NCBI GenBank assembly: GCA_033065855.1
Contig: JAVXUO010002710.1
Location: forward strand, 47,432 to 111,431
DNA: 64,000 bases
Direction: 5' to 3'
DNA from: Escallonia rubra
Taxonomy: Eukaryota; Streptophyta; Magnoliopsida; Escalloniales; Escalloniaceae
Below, in pieces: positions 31,080 through 43,826 of this stretch; within the stretch, counting starts at the first letter, position 1, and each line of letters begins with the position of its first letter. The translations under genes and the position numbers were made by a program. The notes beneath the pieces were generated by a model. The model did not search any database. It saw only the letters and a program-made list of their open reading frames with translations, and was not told the origin of the DNA.

Positions 31080-34000
31080 CGACTACTAAAAGCTACAAAA
31101 ATAAGAGGGAGAGCTCATAAGGAGTTAGCAACAGCCATAACAAGCGGGATTTCAGCCTGTTCAGTATCAAACCAGTCTAACTGAAAACCATCCGATGTTG
31201 TAACCCAAAACATGCCAGCGTTGAAGCCAAACCCAGAACTCGGTCTGTACCCCTTTCGATGTGCACTGAATGCACGAATTCGTGGCTGGTTGACTGACTA
31301 TACTGCAATTGTACATACTTAATCACAAGGTCCCGGAGATGAGAGTTACTGTGTCGGAGCATCTTGACTTCTCTACACCTCCAAAACACAGTTAACTGGG
31401 GGAAGGAAGTCTCCGCTGATAATTTTTGGAAAATTGAAGGTTATAAAGCATAACATTCGATTTTCGAAGTATGGACGAGAGACTAAAAGGCCTATCTTGA
31501 AACACAACTGTGTTCCTGGTAATCCAGATATGCCAAAGTAAGCAGGAAATTTTGATAAGATTGCAGAAATCAAGCAACTTGCTCGTGATGGGTTTAGCCA
31601 TGAACAGTACCAATCACTTGAAGATTCAACTCCATTAGTCAAGGAGACTTGAGCGACAAGAGGCGATGCCCAAATTGTTCTAACCAATGGGCAAGTCATA
31701 AATAAATGTTCATGGGTTTCGGGAGCGTTATGATGAAAATGATAGGTTTCAGATCCAAAATAGTGTCTGTTAAAGAGTTCTGAACGAAGGGCTAAACGCT
31801 TTCTGAAGAAATTGCCATAAAACAATACTTAATTTTCTCAGGGATGTGCAGTTTTTAGGACGTCACCAAAGAGCTGGAGTCACGCTTGACTTAATTACAT
31901 GCTGACTAGGAAAGCGACAAATGAGGAATTTGTAAGTAGCCGCAACTGAAAACGAATGACTTAAGGTAAAAGGCCAAACAGGTTCATCAGCTGAAAGATG
32001 TGGAGAAGGGCAAAGGCAGAAAATACGAATGCTATGTCGATCGGGAATACTATAAGAATTCTTTGGATATTCCAAACTTGAGTGTTCTGAATGAACAAGT
32101 CATTAACACTCAAGTTGAAAGAATCCGCAGATCTGAACTGGATAAGGAAGAGAGGGGGGGCATCGAAGGTAGCCACCAATCCATCCAGACAGAAATTGAT
32201 CTACCATCCGCAATTCTCCACTGAAGACCCCTTTTTAGAACCCATTGTCCCACTAAAATGCTCTTCCAGACCCATGAACTGTTACTGTTATTCTTTGCTT
32301 GGATGAAGACTTGTTGTTTAAATTAGCGTCCTTTCAGGACTTGCGTGATTAAATTATGAGGCAAAGACCAAAATTTTCATGCTTATTTGGTTAGCAACGT
32401 TTCATTGAAAGATCGGAAGTCATGGAATCCTAACCCTCTAAGGTGTTTTGGTAAACAAAGGGCAGTCCAGGACATCCAATGAATACATTTTTTAGAGGTA
32501 TCACCTAACCACCAGAATCTGGCCAAAATTTGATCAAGTTGTTTACACACGTAGATAGGGAACTTAAAAACAGAAAGATAATGAATGAGGAGAGAGTATT
32601 ACATAGACTGAATTAAGGTAGCTTTACCCACCTTATTAAGAAGCAGGCCCAACCAATGGGCACACCGATCCTGCACTAGTTGAACTAACCCAGCAAATAA
32701 CAGTTTCTGATTAGCTAAGACGTCTAACTCAATGCCTTAGTATTTGCCAAAATTAGGTTTGGAGGCAAACGCTAGAGCATATTCAATTTGACCCCGAACA
32801 GCTGGCGAGGCATTAGGACTGATGAAAAGCCCAGACTTGTGCCAGTTAATAAGATAAACAGATTGTTGACAATAAAGATCGAGAATCAATTTAAGCTCGA
32901 AAACCGGTGTGACATAACTCTTAAGTAGGGTAAGAAATAGGTAAACATCGTCATCATATGTAAGTTGTGAGATGGGAGGTGATAATTTCCCTACTTTGAT
33001 TCCCAAAATCAGATCGTAATTCTCAGCTTGAGTGAGAGAGGCTGAGAGCACCTCCGAACAAAGCATAAACATGAAGGGGGAAAGTGGATCTACGTGACGA
33101 ATCCCACACTTAGGTAAAAAATGAAGTGTGATAGCTCCATCAACCAAAAGTGAGTATGAGACTGTTGTCACACATTGCATGATGAGCCAAATCCAGTTGC
33201 TAGGAAAATACATAACATGCAGAATATTATGAATGAAATCTCAATTCAGACGATCAAAAGCCTTACTCACGTCTAGCACAAGTGCAATAAGGATATTTTT
33301 TTTTCCTTTTTTCCGTTGGGAGACACAATGAATAAGTTCTTGGCCAAGGACAACATTGTTCGAAAGACAACGACCCTTAACGAAAACATTTTGAAAGGGT
33401 AAAATCAAGGAATCCATCACAAGGGGATAGTCTAGCCACCAGAACCTTACCAATGGCTTTGTAAATCACATTACAGAGACTGGTAGGACGAAAGTCAGCC
33501 GGTGACTCAGGACAAGGGATTTTCGGTATAAAAGATACGAAAGTATTATTGACTTCTTTCAGAAGATAGCTAGAATTCTAAAAGGATATGACACCTCGAG
33601 TAACCAAGGGCTCCATAAAGTCCCATCACTTATGGAACACGACAGCAGGTAGACCGTCAGGAACCGGAGATTTAAAACCTTTCAGAAGAAAAACAACCCT
33701 TTTAATTTCACTCGCATTAAAAGGCTGATTTAACTGTAGAATCTGATCAGACGAAAGTGAAGACATTCGAAGAGAAGCTTGTATAGGATATCACTCAACC
33801 ACCTCCAAACAAAACAGACCCTGAAAGTGATCAACTAAAAGTTTTTGGATGCTAACCTCATTAGACTTCTAGGAGCCATCACATGCTTTTAAGGAGAGAA
33901 TATGATTGCGATTATGTCGAATAATATTAGAAGTGTGAAAGAACTTGGTGTTCTTGTCTCCAAGATCCAGCCAATCATTTTTTCAGCGTTGGGCCCAGAA

Positions 34001-34630
34001 AAGTTCTTCACACCTAAGCGAAAAGGCTAATTTATTACGAAGTTGGAAAGGAGAGTAACGAGAGAAAGTGTGAGAAGGTTATTTGAAAAGATAGAAGAAA
34101 GCAAGTGACGAGTATGTTGAATAAGACCAGGTAAGTCGCTAGTATTGAGATGGTTCAAGACTAAAAGAAGTTTCATAACAGCACGGGAACATAACATAAA
34201 TTGAAATAAAGAGGAACGTGAATAAGGAGAAAGGTAGGCAGACTTTAAAATAAGAAGGCAAACCGGGTGTTCTAACCAAAAGGCTTCAAAACGATAAGGT
34301 CTAGGGAACAAAAGTTGCCGAGGATTGTCATCGCATAATTTGGGAGCGTGATCAAAACGTAGAAGAAATCCTCTGAGAGGATAACGCAATATCCAATCAG
34401 GGTTGGCCATAACCCTATCCAACTTTTCAAGAACAAACCCAAATTCAGGAGAACCCCTCATCCAAGTAAACCGTGAACCTTTCCAGCCAATGTCCGATAA
34501 CACAAAACGCTCAAGGAAAAATCCCAAACTCTGCGCCCCAGGGAAAATACCCGAATGTAACCTGATTTCTCCGAGGATGACAAAACTTGGTTAAAGTCAC
34601 CGCATAAACAAATAGGACCCGACACAACTT
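31080..34630 (-). mobile_element. Decayed L1-type LINE (non-LTR retrotransposon)
   Basis: Minus-strand pieces follow the L1 order. At the upstream edge is the end of an endonuclease domain (CGDFNQVLSSSEKSG near 34600, then GWKGSRFTWMRG). Next come RT segments (FVKGRCLSNNVVLGQELIH and DVSKAFDRLN at 33241-33453; a palm region with YDDD in place of the usual YADD at 32737-33213). A zinc-binding RT-tail (FNRHYFGSETYHFHHNAPET, then HLFMTCPLVRTIW) lies at 31373-31825, and a possible RNase H remnant (HIERGTDRVLGLAS) near 31250. The frames are broken by many stops and shifts, and the 5' part is missing. Immobile. Confidence 0.85.
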
Positions 34631-35139
34631 CAAATTACCACATGTTATGTTTATTTTTAAAATAAAAATTTATCGACAAATAGGTAGGTAACACGTATTC
34701 TCTAGATATGATTTAAAAAACTAATTTATGTCATAATTATCTTTTAGGATCGCGCAATGATGTGGTCTAACCAATCAAACGACATCACACCTTAGCTTAA
34801 AGTTTCTAGCTAATACGATGATGTTATACTAAGCAATAAGAGTTAATTACACAATTGACCATTGAACTATTAGGCAAATTTCATTTTGACCACTGGACAT
34901 CAATTTGTGTCAAAGTGACCACTGAACTCTTCAATTGCGCTCAATTAAGTCATTCTGTTAGATTCCGTCAAATCTAAGTCCGTTAAGTCGTTTAATTTAG
35001 GGGCAAATCCGTCCCTCAATAAATTTCTCTCTCTCTCTCTGGAAATTCCGATGGTCTCGGAGGCGAAGACCGGGGCTCTCTTACCTCAGAGACACGTTTT
35101 TCCGGCGACCCAAGCGGCGGCGAAAACCTGTACAATGAC

Positions 35140-35395
35140 AAACCCATGAAGATCCAAGAAAAGGGACTCTTGGGAGATTCCAGAGGATCAAGCGATCCTC
35201 CGTTCACGACGACGGAGGTGAAGATAAAGATCACGAAGAAGCAGTTGGAGGAGCTTCTGGGCAAGATTGGCGTAAAGGGGCTACCGGTGCAGCAAGTGCT
35301 AGCCCAGCTGATGAGCACTGGTGATTGGTACGAGGCACATTAAAGGTCCTGGAGGCCGGCGTTACAGAGTATACCGGAGGTTTAATAGATCGGCT
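35140..35395 (+). pseudogene. Captured fragment of a PADRE/DUF4228-type gene
   Basis: The reading TEVKIKITKKQLEELLGKIG, then VQQVLAQLMS, is the C-terminal block of plant DUF4228 (PADRE) proteins. The usual ending SWRPALQSIPEV-stop follows in another frame at about 35348-35391, so a frameshift separates the two. The N-terminal part of the family is absent. The similarity rests on family memory, not a search. It lies inside the Pack-MULE and is not expected to be functional. Confidence 0.65.
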
Positions 35396-36118
35396 TGATT
35401 CGTACATAACGCCTTCTTCATCGTCGCATGTTCCTGTGTATAGCCCAACTTCATACACAGGCTTTGTGCCACCGCTGAACTCACTAAAGATCTGGCGTAG
35501 TGGCTTCCTAACAACATTACCCAGAACATTCAATCTTCCTATGTGAGACATTCCAATGACAATGGTCTCAACCCCAAGATCTGCCGACCGATCAAATATC
35601 GCTTTCATGCCAGGAATCAAGGTCTCACAATCTTCAAGGGCAAACCTCTTGGCTGCAGTCCACTTTGTGGCCAAAAAGTTCTCAAACTGAGTACTCCACA
35701 TAAGCCTGTCAAGAATAACCTCGTGACGCTGCCGATTGTATTGCATCGGCGTCGGAGTCTCAATCTTCTCTCTCAACCGATTACACTTCTCACGATCAAC
35801 AATGTGCATGTACTCATAACCAATGCTTCCGCAATAAGCCTGCTCAATCTGGGTCAATATCGCTCTAAGGGTCTGCACAGGATGATTCTCAGATAAAAAC
35901 CCAGACATCCTCCACACACCCAGGAAGAATTCACGATCAAGATCAGCTTTAGTGAACCCACAAATAGCAGGGTCTAAATCATCAGGAATCTCTCTTTCTT
36001 CCAAACCCAAAGGGTCCAACTTGGCTTTCATGTGACCATTAACATGGTAAGCTCTAACGTCGTTCTTCAAGCTCTTGCCAACCACCGCCTCCGCCACCTC
36101 TCCGCCAGGCGCCGTCAC
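35231..36118 (-). pseudogene. Chimeric ORF with captured 2-oxoglutarate dehydrogenase E1 exon(s)
   Basis: A 295-codon frame is open on the minus strand. Residues about 20-231 (36058-35426) match plant OGDH E1: VRAYHVNGHMKAKLDPLG, FFLGVWRMSGFLSE, GSIGYEYMHI, MQYNRQRHEVILDRL, IVIGMSH(I)GRLNVLG and FSEFSGGTKP. The usual SHRGRLN carries Ile instead of Arg. OGDH E1 is the thiamine-diphosphate subunit of the mitochondrial TCA-cycle complex; only a small N-terminal part of the roughly 1000-residue protein is present. The first 20 codons come from other DNA and the last 60 or so are antisense of the PADRE fragment. No stop lies in the captured part. Most likely a non-functional capture, although a transcribed chimera is possible. 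Confidence 0.88.
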
Positions 36119-36548
36119 GACGAAGGAGAAATCTCCATCGATCTACTCAACCTTTCGATCTCCGACAACATCTTTCTCACCCCTCTTTGCAAGCGAGATT
36201 TCACACTTGGAAATGGAGATCACTGGTCAATGGCGTAAGTGAGCAATGGAGGAAGAACGTGGTGCTGGGTAAGTGAGCAATGGAGGAAGAAAAATTGGAG
36301 AAAAAAAAGAAGAATAAAGAAAAAGAAAAATAGAAAAAAAGAAAAAAAGAAGTAAATTGATGTCCAGGCAAATTGACGTATTTACCCCTCACTAAAGGGA
36401 ATTAACAGGATGCCGGTAGGCTCAATTCAAAGGAATAACCTTATTTGGACAAAATTAAAAGATCAGTGGTCACTTTGACACAATTTGATGTCTAGTGGTC
36501 AAAGTGAAATTTGCCTATAAGTTCAATGGTCAATGGCATAATTAACTC

Positions 36549-37500
36549 AAGAAATAATCATCAAGTAAATGCCGTCGTCGTCGTATAGCAACACTTAAAT
36601 GTACTTTGAATTACTTGGGACGAGACCATTCTCTCACGGTTTTTGCTCTTACAGTCTTACTCTTTGTTCAGGAATATGTTTGTGGAAGTGTTGGCTGCGA
36701 ACTCGAATTTGATCAAAGAAACAAGCTATATTCATTCACTCGTCTTTGTCCGGATGCTAAAAGCTATTAAGGAGAATGTTTACCTCATCATGAAAAAGTA
36801 CAAATGGGTGAAACGTGTATCCTTATCAGATAATTCAACAGAGCAAGGAGTAGAGTAACCATGCAAGGCCCTTGATTGATTGAACATAATTGTATTGCAA
36901 GAGGGCAGCAGTAAACTTCTGGTTTCATTCTCTGAGACACTCTTCCAAAGCACAAAAGTAAGGCAAGAAAATAGTCTTCCACCTCTTCATATTTTGAATC
37001 CAAAAAGTACACACACACACACACACCAGAAAGAAGGTCAATGTAGTTTTTATTGCACCACCTGCTTTGCATTCAATCTTGTTGCTGGCGCCGCGCGATT
37101 AAAACTTGTCGCTAAAGATCAAAAAGAGAAGGTGGACTGGAAGGGCAGTTTCAAAGGAATAAGCACTTTTCAAAAGAAGCCCCAATCAGTACCACTTCTT
37201 TGTAATTGTAGCCCCTCCCTCTGCCTGCTTTGTGCACCACTACTCAAAATCTTTCTTCACCAATCATTGACCAAACCAATTCCCAAAATTCCAATAAAAC
37301 TGCGTCGACATATATATAACTGGAAAATAATTTCTCAAATTTCCTCTCAAAAGTTAGACCGACTTACATTCACTAATAATCCGCTTCTTAGAAGATCACC
37401 CAATAACAAACATTATAAAAAAAAAAAAAAATTTGAGGGTGAAGGGGGGAAAAAAACAGTTAATAATGTATTTTCCTCACGCTTGTTTGTAGCAAAAATA
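36549..37500. other. Intergenic downstream of the S40-like gene
   Basis: No gene recognised. A short (AC)n run lies at 37009-37026 and a poly-A stretch at 37418-37431. The part next to 37502 is the 3' flank of the S40-like gene. Confidence 0.4.
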
Positions 37501-37501
37501 T

Positions 37502-38008
37502 TCAATCTTGGAACCCGGTTTTCGCCCAGATTGCATTTCTGACCCGACTCAGATCCCTCCCCTTGAGGGTCCTCCCAATCCCTTCGTGCACCGAGAAGGA
37601 GGCTATCCCCGTCCTCGCGAACTGCCTCGCCAGGAACTCGTGCGGCGGCACCCGATCGCCGCCCTCCTCCAGATCCTCGCCGTCCACGTCATCGTCGCTG
37701 TCCCGGCGCCGGTTGTCCTTGTAGTCCTCCTTCAGTATCTTCGCCCAGTCCGGTATGTTCACCGGCAGCGACGACGCCGTCCCCCCGACCACCGCCTCAG
37801 CCCTCTTCGCCGCCGCCGCCGCCAGCGGCTTCTTCCGCGAACTCACCACCGGTTTCCGGTAGTCCGGCGAGACTACGCCGCCGCCGACCGAGCCCCACAC
37901 GTCCGATTCGTCGAGCTCGAAGCCCGAGTCGGACCCGATCGGGCCGTCCCGGTCAGTCGAGAGGAACCGGTAGTTCGCCCGGGCGAAGTAGCTCTTCGAG
38001 GCCGCCAT
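37502..38008 (-). CDS. S40-type senescence regulator (DUF584 family)
   Basis: This intronless frame has 168 codons. The N-terminus [17 protein letters not shown] and the block [10 protein letters not shown], then [11 protein letters not shown], then [10 protein letters not shown] and the ending [25 protein letters not shown] (in pieces) are the conserved segments of plant S40/senescence-regulator proteins, in the usual order and at the usual length (about 150-200 residues). The family is nuclear or cytosolic and some members are induced in leaf senescence; the biochemical function is unknown. An Ala/Lys-rich stretch and an acidic [12 protein letters not shown] stretch lie between conserved blocks. 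A TATA box and CT-rich leader precede it. The gene appears intact. Confidence 0.92.
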   Translation of the reverse strand: MAASKSYFARANYRFLSTDRDGPIGSDSGFELDESDVWGSVGGGVVSPDYRKPVVSSRKKPLAAAAAKRAEAVVGGTASSLPVNIPDWAKILKEDYKDNRRRDSDDDVDGEDLEEGGDRVPPHEFLARQFARTGIASFSVHEGIGRTLKGRDLSRVRNAIWAKTGFQD

Positions 38009-38130
38009 CGACTGTACGTACGTTCAAGCTCTCTCTCTCTCCGTCTCTCTCTCAAACAAATTTCCGGGTCTCTGTGTGTGTGGGTGGGTGTGGAGATTTG
38101 TTGGGTTCTTCAGAAGAGCGTTTTCGTCTG

Positions 38131-38138
38131 CTTTTATA
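38131..38138 (-). promoter_or_regulatory. TATA box of the S40-like gene
   Basis: TATAAAAG on the minus strand, about 125 bases before the start codon, followed by a CT-rich leader (GAGAGAGAG repeats on the minus strand near 38030-38055). Confidence 0.55.
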
Positions 38139-38495
38139 AAGGCGATTAAATGGATAAGGCTGGCTCTGCAAAAACCTCCATTTACCCCTCGTAAACCGTC
38201 TCTTCTTTACTGCTCTACTCCTTACTTTCCCTGCAACTCCAGTTACGAATTTACGGAAGAGCCCCGAACTTATAGCTGTTCAGCACGATCAACTAATGAC
38301 GCGTGGGTTCCTGTGATTGGACGCTGCTGAAAGTGACTCTGCTGGGGCCTTAGATTAGCTACATCTTTGTTTGGATGTGATTAGAGATTGAGAGTATAAT
38401 AATAATCAACTACTTTATCCACTTTATTACCGTAAATAAATGGGATAAAATTAAGTGTTGTTTTGGTGTACATTTTTGTTTCGGAATTTTTTTTT

Positions 38496-38715
38496 ACTGC
38501 TATTCGGGTCGAAAGAATCTTCCTCTTACCCTCCATGTAGCGACAATAATGGTTGTTAAAATTTTTTAGTGATTTTTATTTAGTGACGCAAAAAAAGTGC
38601 TGTTGAAAGTTATCGATAAAAGTATTAACAGAAAAATTACTGAAAATATTTAGCGACTATTAATTATCACTATATAAGGGGTTGAAAGAAGATTTTTACA
38701 ACCAGGGTAGTAGTC
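38496..38715. mobile_element. Foldback MITE, copy 2
   Basis: Same family as 27095-27316 and in the same orientation, matching through AGCGACAAT, TTTATTTAGTGACGC, AAAAAAGTGCTGTT and the inverted right end. It lies about 360 bases upstream of the S40-like TATA box. Confidence 0.7.
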
Positions 38716-41700
38716 AAAGTTTGTTCGTTTGTTTATGACGTGAGTGACTGAGCAAATCGAACTAGTTTTGATACGAAATGACAAAATTAGTATTAGAAAT
38801 GTAATTAAAGTATAAAATATTATTATTAATTAGAACATAGGATAAGATTCACTTAAACAGAAAAATGATATGACCGCGTCAAATTTGATTTAGTTCTAAT
38901 GGGGCTTCTGGTGACTTTTTTAAATTCTAATTAAAACAGCAGATGCACAAACTGAAATATAGTGAGCAACAATCATTAATTTTGTGAATATCAATTGTAT
39001 TTAAGGTTGCAACGCAACAAGCATAAAAATGTAAAAAAAAAAAAAAACAGCCAATCTACATTATCATGATTAAGATTGTACTAAGATGTCACTCAAAAAA
39101 TAAAAAAGAAAAATTCGTACCTAGTCCAAATTACTAAACATTTATCTCATGCGTATTATTTTCGATTCACCGTGTGTAATCAAAGATTCAAATTAAATTT
39201 TAATGTAGCGATGATAATGATGGCATTGTATAACTAAAGGATTAAATGTGAAAATCATAAAACGTAGACACGCTGTTGTTTGAAAATCTATCAAATCTTA
39301 TTAGATTTATCTACCCATTATTACACGTCGTAGCTATCAGCGTTACACTAAAATTTTTCTTTAAAAGCTCGAAAACAAAAATGTGTCTATATGTTCTAAG
39401 CAAGTCTTAAGGCTTAAGAAACGTGTAAGAGGTGGGAAGGGGGTAGATACGGGATTCAATAGAAGTAGGACAAAAAGGGTAGTTTAGGAAAGATTGAACC
39501 AGTTCCTTTCCTACAAAAGGTAAAAAAGGTTCAAATTTGTCGCGACGTTCGAGTAGAGAGGGGATTCACCTGGTTCCGAAGCTAACTGGTCCCGAGCTCA
39601 CACCTCCCAGCAAATGGCAACACGCGTCGATGGGCATGGAGTCTTCGCCAGGTGGCAGCGTATGGCTTAACGTAAGGAGAGGGGTAGGAGGGCACGTGAA
39701 GTGAGGGCCCACGGGGTGAGGGGGGCCTATGATCTAGCCGACGCCTCTGCTAGCTAGCTGCCTTCTCTGGCCTTCTTCTGTCCTCTCAAATGCGACAGTC
39801 CAAAATACCGCGCTGGTATTATCGTATCGTCTTTTTATCTTGTCGTCCGCTTTTGTTTTTTCTGAGTCCAGTACTATATCGCATATAATTATGCTTGTGT
39901 ACGTACTGGGGGAATAAACCCAAATTGGGGCATTACATCGCGTAGTTCGTAATGAGCTTTGGTTGAACGTTGAACCGAATATCATGCTTTACTCGTGACA
40001 TCGATGTTAATTTGACCTTTTTTGTAATATCAAATATGACAATTTTTATGTATTTCAGTGTGGGAGATAAGGTACATATTTTAATTCGTATCGTCTTGAT
40101 TCATTCAACATTTTTTAGCATGCAGTACGAAGCTTTCATATCTCATCAAATTAGTGTATTACGAAGGATAATATTTTTAAACTATCTTTGAGTTTAGGGG
40201 GTAACTTACTGCATTTAGGAGTAATTCCGATGAACAAACAAGATTGTAATTGTGTTAATTTTTTTTATGAAAAGATACATTTGCTCTCCAGCCGTTTTTT
40301 TCTCACAATTCTTTCTCGTGCTCCGATCACCACTGCCATCTAAGCTACTCCCTTCTACTCTAACCATTGATTACCATCACGGCACCACGGCAACAACCAT
40401 CAACCACAACCACTGCACCACCCAACACCATCAAATCCAGCCAAAAGTCGACTATGAATCTAAACACACGCACAAAGTTGCGCCGCACACTGACACCAAA
40501 ATGATTCGACATTGATGCTTCACTTTTGCTGTCAACTTGCTGATGCCTGTCCAGCTCCATCGTCTCCTCCTTTTTTTTTGTTAATAAGATAATAGCATTG
40601 ATAATTAAAAAGGTTACATCGTTGCCCAACGGCGAGTAAAGGTCACGACATTTCTGTGACTCTGTGTATACATAACCATAAAGGTCAGAAACTAACAACG
40701 AACATATAGACCCAAAATCAATTACAATTAAACTAAAACAGAGCATATCCTACACTTTAGATTAACTTTAAGTAATAAGTGAAAGCCTAATGGTGATAAC
40801 ACACGTAGTAAACTAAAAATGAAATACTATAAATCTAAACAATACAAAAATACAATGAGGAAGTCCACTGGAACCGGATGAAAATCAAAGATGTACTCGG
40901 CAATCGAAGGGATCACAATGCAAACAAGAGGTCACCTTGCAAAGTTCACAATATTTCATCGGCGTTTCCCTCCAATACACGGCCACCATCGTCCCCTTTA
41001 TAATCCAGATCGGTGGATCCTTTGCCATTCAAATCGCTAGATCAACTTTCATGTGGATATTTGGATCTAGGGTAGATAGCGATGGATAAAAGGAAGGGGG
41101 TTGAGAGGAAATGAGTAGGGAGAAGAGAGAGGATGGTGGTTGCGGATGAAAAGAGATGAGAGGAAAGAGAGAAAAGGAAAGAGGAAGGAGAGAGAAATGG
41201 GGAGAGATAGAGATACACATAAAATACGTACTTAATGTCAATATATGTATTAAAGACAGTATTGACATTTTTAAAATAGAAAATGACCTCATTTAGTTAG
41301 GATCGCGGAATCCTATCGTTAGAAAATCTGATACAAAATTTTACATTTTAGATATGAGTGTCCACTTTGTAAAAACTGTGGCTTTGATTATAATTTTATT
41401 CCTATACTCAGAGTTTAGTGGTATTAACATTTTTACTACATCAATTTGTAAGTTGAGTAAAAAATGTTTTGACTCTTGTCAATGAAACTGAGTTCTAAGT
41501 TGTTACGGTACATGATTTCTTCTATTAATTATCATAGTTTAGTTTGTTATGTTTATAACAAACGAGCTCAAATGTGGAGTAGGGTCAATACAACGAAAGA
41601 GCGTCTCTCATCGAAACTAGTACGCTACTTAATTAAGAGCGACTATTGTCCTACAAGTTATTTTTATTCCCTTTACCTTGTAATTGAATGTAATCCATAT

Positions 41701-43799
41701 AGTTCCATTATGAATTAAAAAGTATCGAATAAAGAAAAACTCGAGCATACAACTCCTAGCATCCCGTCGCCTCCTCTGTGCGCCAACCTTCGTCAATCCC
41801 CAGAATTTACAAATTATAGAAAAATCGGAAACATTCATACTGTCCATGTTGACACTTTGATGCTGTGGAAGCTGTTACTCTTTTTATCAAATTCAGATAT
41901 ACATAAATTATTGAATATGCAAGAGATCTGTTCAAACTATATATATAATTTTTTTCTTTTTTGGGTTATTGTTCAAACTATATGTTAACTGGTTAGCCCA
42001 AAAGATACACCTGTTTGGTACAATAATTTCACATGAGTGTTGAAATAGTGCCAGCATGCACTGCTTGTTTGTCCATTGCAATGCATACTCCAAAAAAATC
42101 TCAATCCCTCATCTTCCCAATATGCTACACAAAAATAAAAAATTGATACTTCAACTTCTGTTATGTTTGTTCTTTATTATATGTGTTCAGAGCTTTGTAC
42201 TGTTGCATTTGATCATGGCGTGTGGCTGCCGCTCTGAAGTCGACGTTTTTAAATGCATACTTTGGATCAGTAAATTAATATTCATTAGATAACGATATCT
42301 TATATAGTACGTAAACCGTAATAATTTTAGTAAAAAAAAAAGTTGTCACTAAAACAGTTTTCTACTGTAATGACTTTAGTGAAACTTTCTTGTTGTTATT
42401 AAACTTTAAAGTGACAGTCTTTTGTAAAATTTAACGACATTTTTCTAATATTGCTGATGTCCAAAACCGTAAAGGATCGCAGTTCAATACTCAATACTAT
42501 TATCCACCGATAATGATGCTCTTCGAAGCAAGGTTTTTTAATTAGCTAACCTCCAATTTTGATAATGTATCCCCTCTTGATTACATCAAGCAGTCCCTAT
42601 CCTAACAGGATATTATAATCAGAAATTATTTTTCTAAAGAAGAAAATTGTTGGCCCTAATATTTTAGTTAGGGCATCTGATGCATCAGGTAGGGCCTTTT
42701 GCTAGGAAAAAGCAAATGCATTATACAGGACAAGAAAAGTCCTTGAAAAGATCAACTACTCTTTAGCATTTGTGTTTTGCTACATCCCTGTCTTGCATTA
42801 ATTTTGTCGATAATAGGGAGCTGGCACAAATTGCCTATTTTTTCCGTTTTTCCTTTTGTGAAATGATAAATTCTCGTCTCAATTATGTTTTAGATGTTAC
42901 TTCAAATGTGTTTCCAATACGTGGAGCCAATGTGCAAGCACAAGTAAAAATAGTTTAAAAGTAAGAGCGCAAAATCAGATGAAGAGACGAATCGTTGTTT
43001 AGAACTGATATAATAAACCAACGCAATTTATTGAGTTAGCTACTACTTTTGATAAGATTTAGATAACGCCTTTAGGCCTTTTTAGTGGGAAGTTAGGGAT
43101 AGAGTTGAGTCCACTTTATGAGGTTGCTCGATAAAGATTTGTTAAACAATGACATACATGATGGTCTGGTCTTGGTGAAGAAAAGCCTTACACAAGGGTT
43201 TGTAATATTTTTATTTCATATTTTGTAAGATGTCATATTCGTTTTTGTCCTGTCTTATACTCCCTCTTTCAAGAAATAACAATTACGCATATTTGTCTTG
43301 CACTCATGTTAAGAAATGGTCCAATGCACTTATTTTTCTGATTTTACTCTTGGCACTACACAACATGAGCCCACTGCCCCCACGAGGTTGCGCCTTCTCC
43401 TCCACTCTCCTCTCCGCTTTGTCTCGATTAATTCGTAACCATGAATATGGTTACGATGAAAACTACCATCAACAGATTGCACCACTGCCATCAACTGATT
43501 GCACCCACACCGACAACAATACACCACCACATCAACACGCCCACCATCCCACTGCAACCACCTATCGAACCCAATCGAACACCTCATTACCTTCCTTGCC
43601 GATCGCCATCCACCACCATCAATCCCCCTCCCTCCCCCTTCCCACACACACGCACTGCCACCACCAATCCGTTGGTGGAGCAGGTCGTTAGGGACTATGG
43701 ATTCTCTGGAGGTGGGTGCTGTATCGCCGGCGATGGTTGCCGTTGGTGCTCCTTGGCAGGTATTTTTCATCCCCAATTACCTGGATAAATATACTACTG
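38716..43799. other. Intergenic, no gene recognised
   Basis: AT-rich DNA with short frames. GC-rich parts at 39540-39780 include a G-box-like GGCACGTGAAG near 39690. Low-complexity AG-rich sequence lies at 41080-41200 and CCA-rich sequence at 40320-40450 and 43500-43680. None looks coding. Confidence 0.4.
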
Positions 43800-43826
43800 C
43801 CCCCCCCCCCCCCCCCCCCGGGGGGG
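43800..43826. repeat. C20-G7 homopolymer junction
   Basis: A run of C passes directly into a run of G. Length may be affected by sequencing or assembly slippage. Confidence 0.8.

Larger units (their letters stand above)
34840..36548. mobile_element. Pack-MULE with fragments of two host genes
   Basis: GAGTTAATTACACAATTGAC at 34840 pairs with the inverted right end at about 36448-36548. Similarity extends over about 90 bases, through GGCAAATTTCA and GTCAAAGTGACCACTGA. Flanks AAGCAATAA (34831-34839) and AAGAAATAA (36549-36557) agree at 8 of 9 bases, matching the 9-bp duplications of the Mutator superfamily. The interior carries part of a PADRE/DUF4228-type gene (+) and part of 2-oxoglutarate dehydrogenase E1 (-), which face each other. 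Gene capture of this kind defines Pack-MULEs. Confidence 0.88.

Noticed and set aside
31373-31825. Independent host gene
   Set aside because: The His/Cys pattern and position fit the reverse-transcriptase zinc-binding tail of the decayed LINE.
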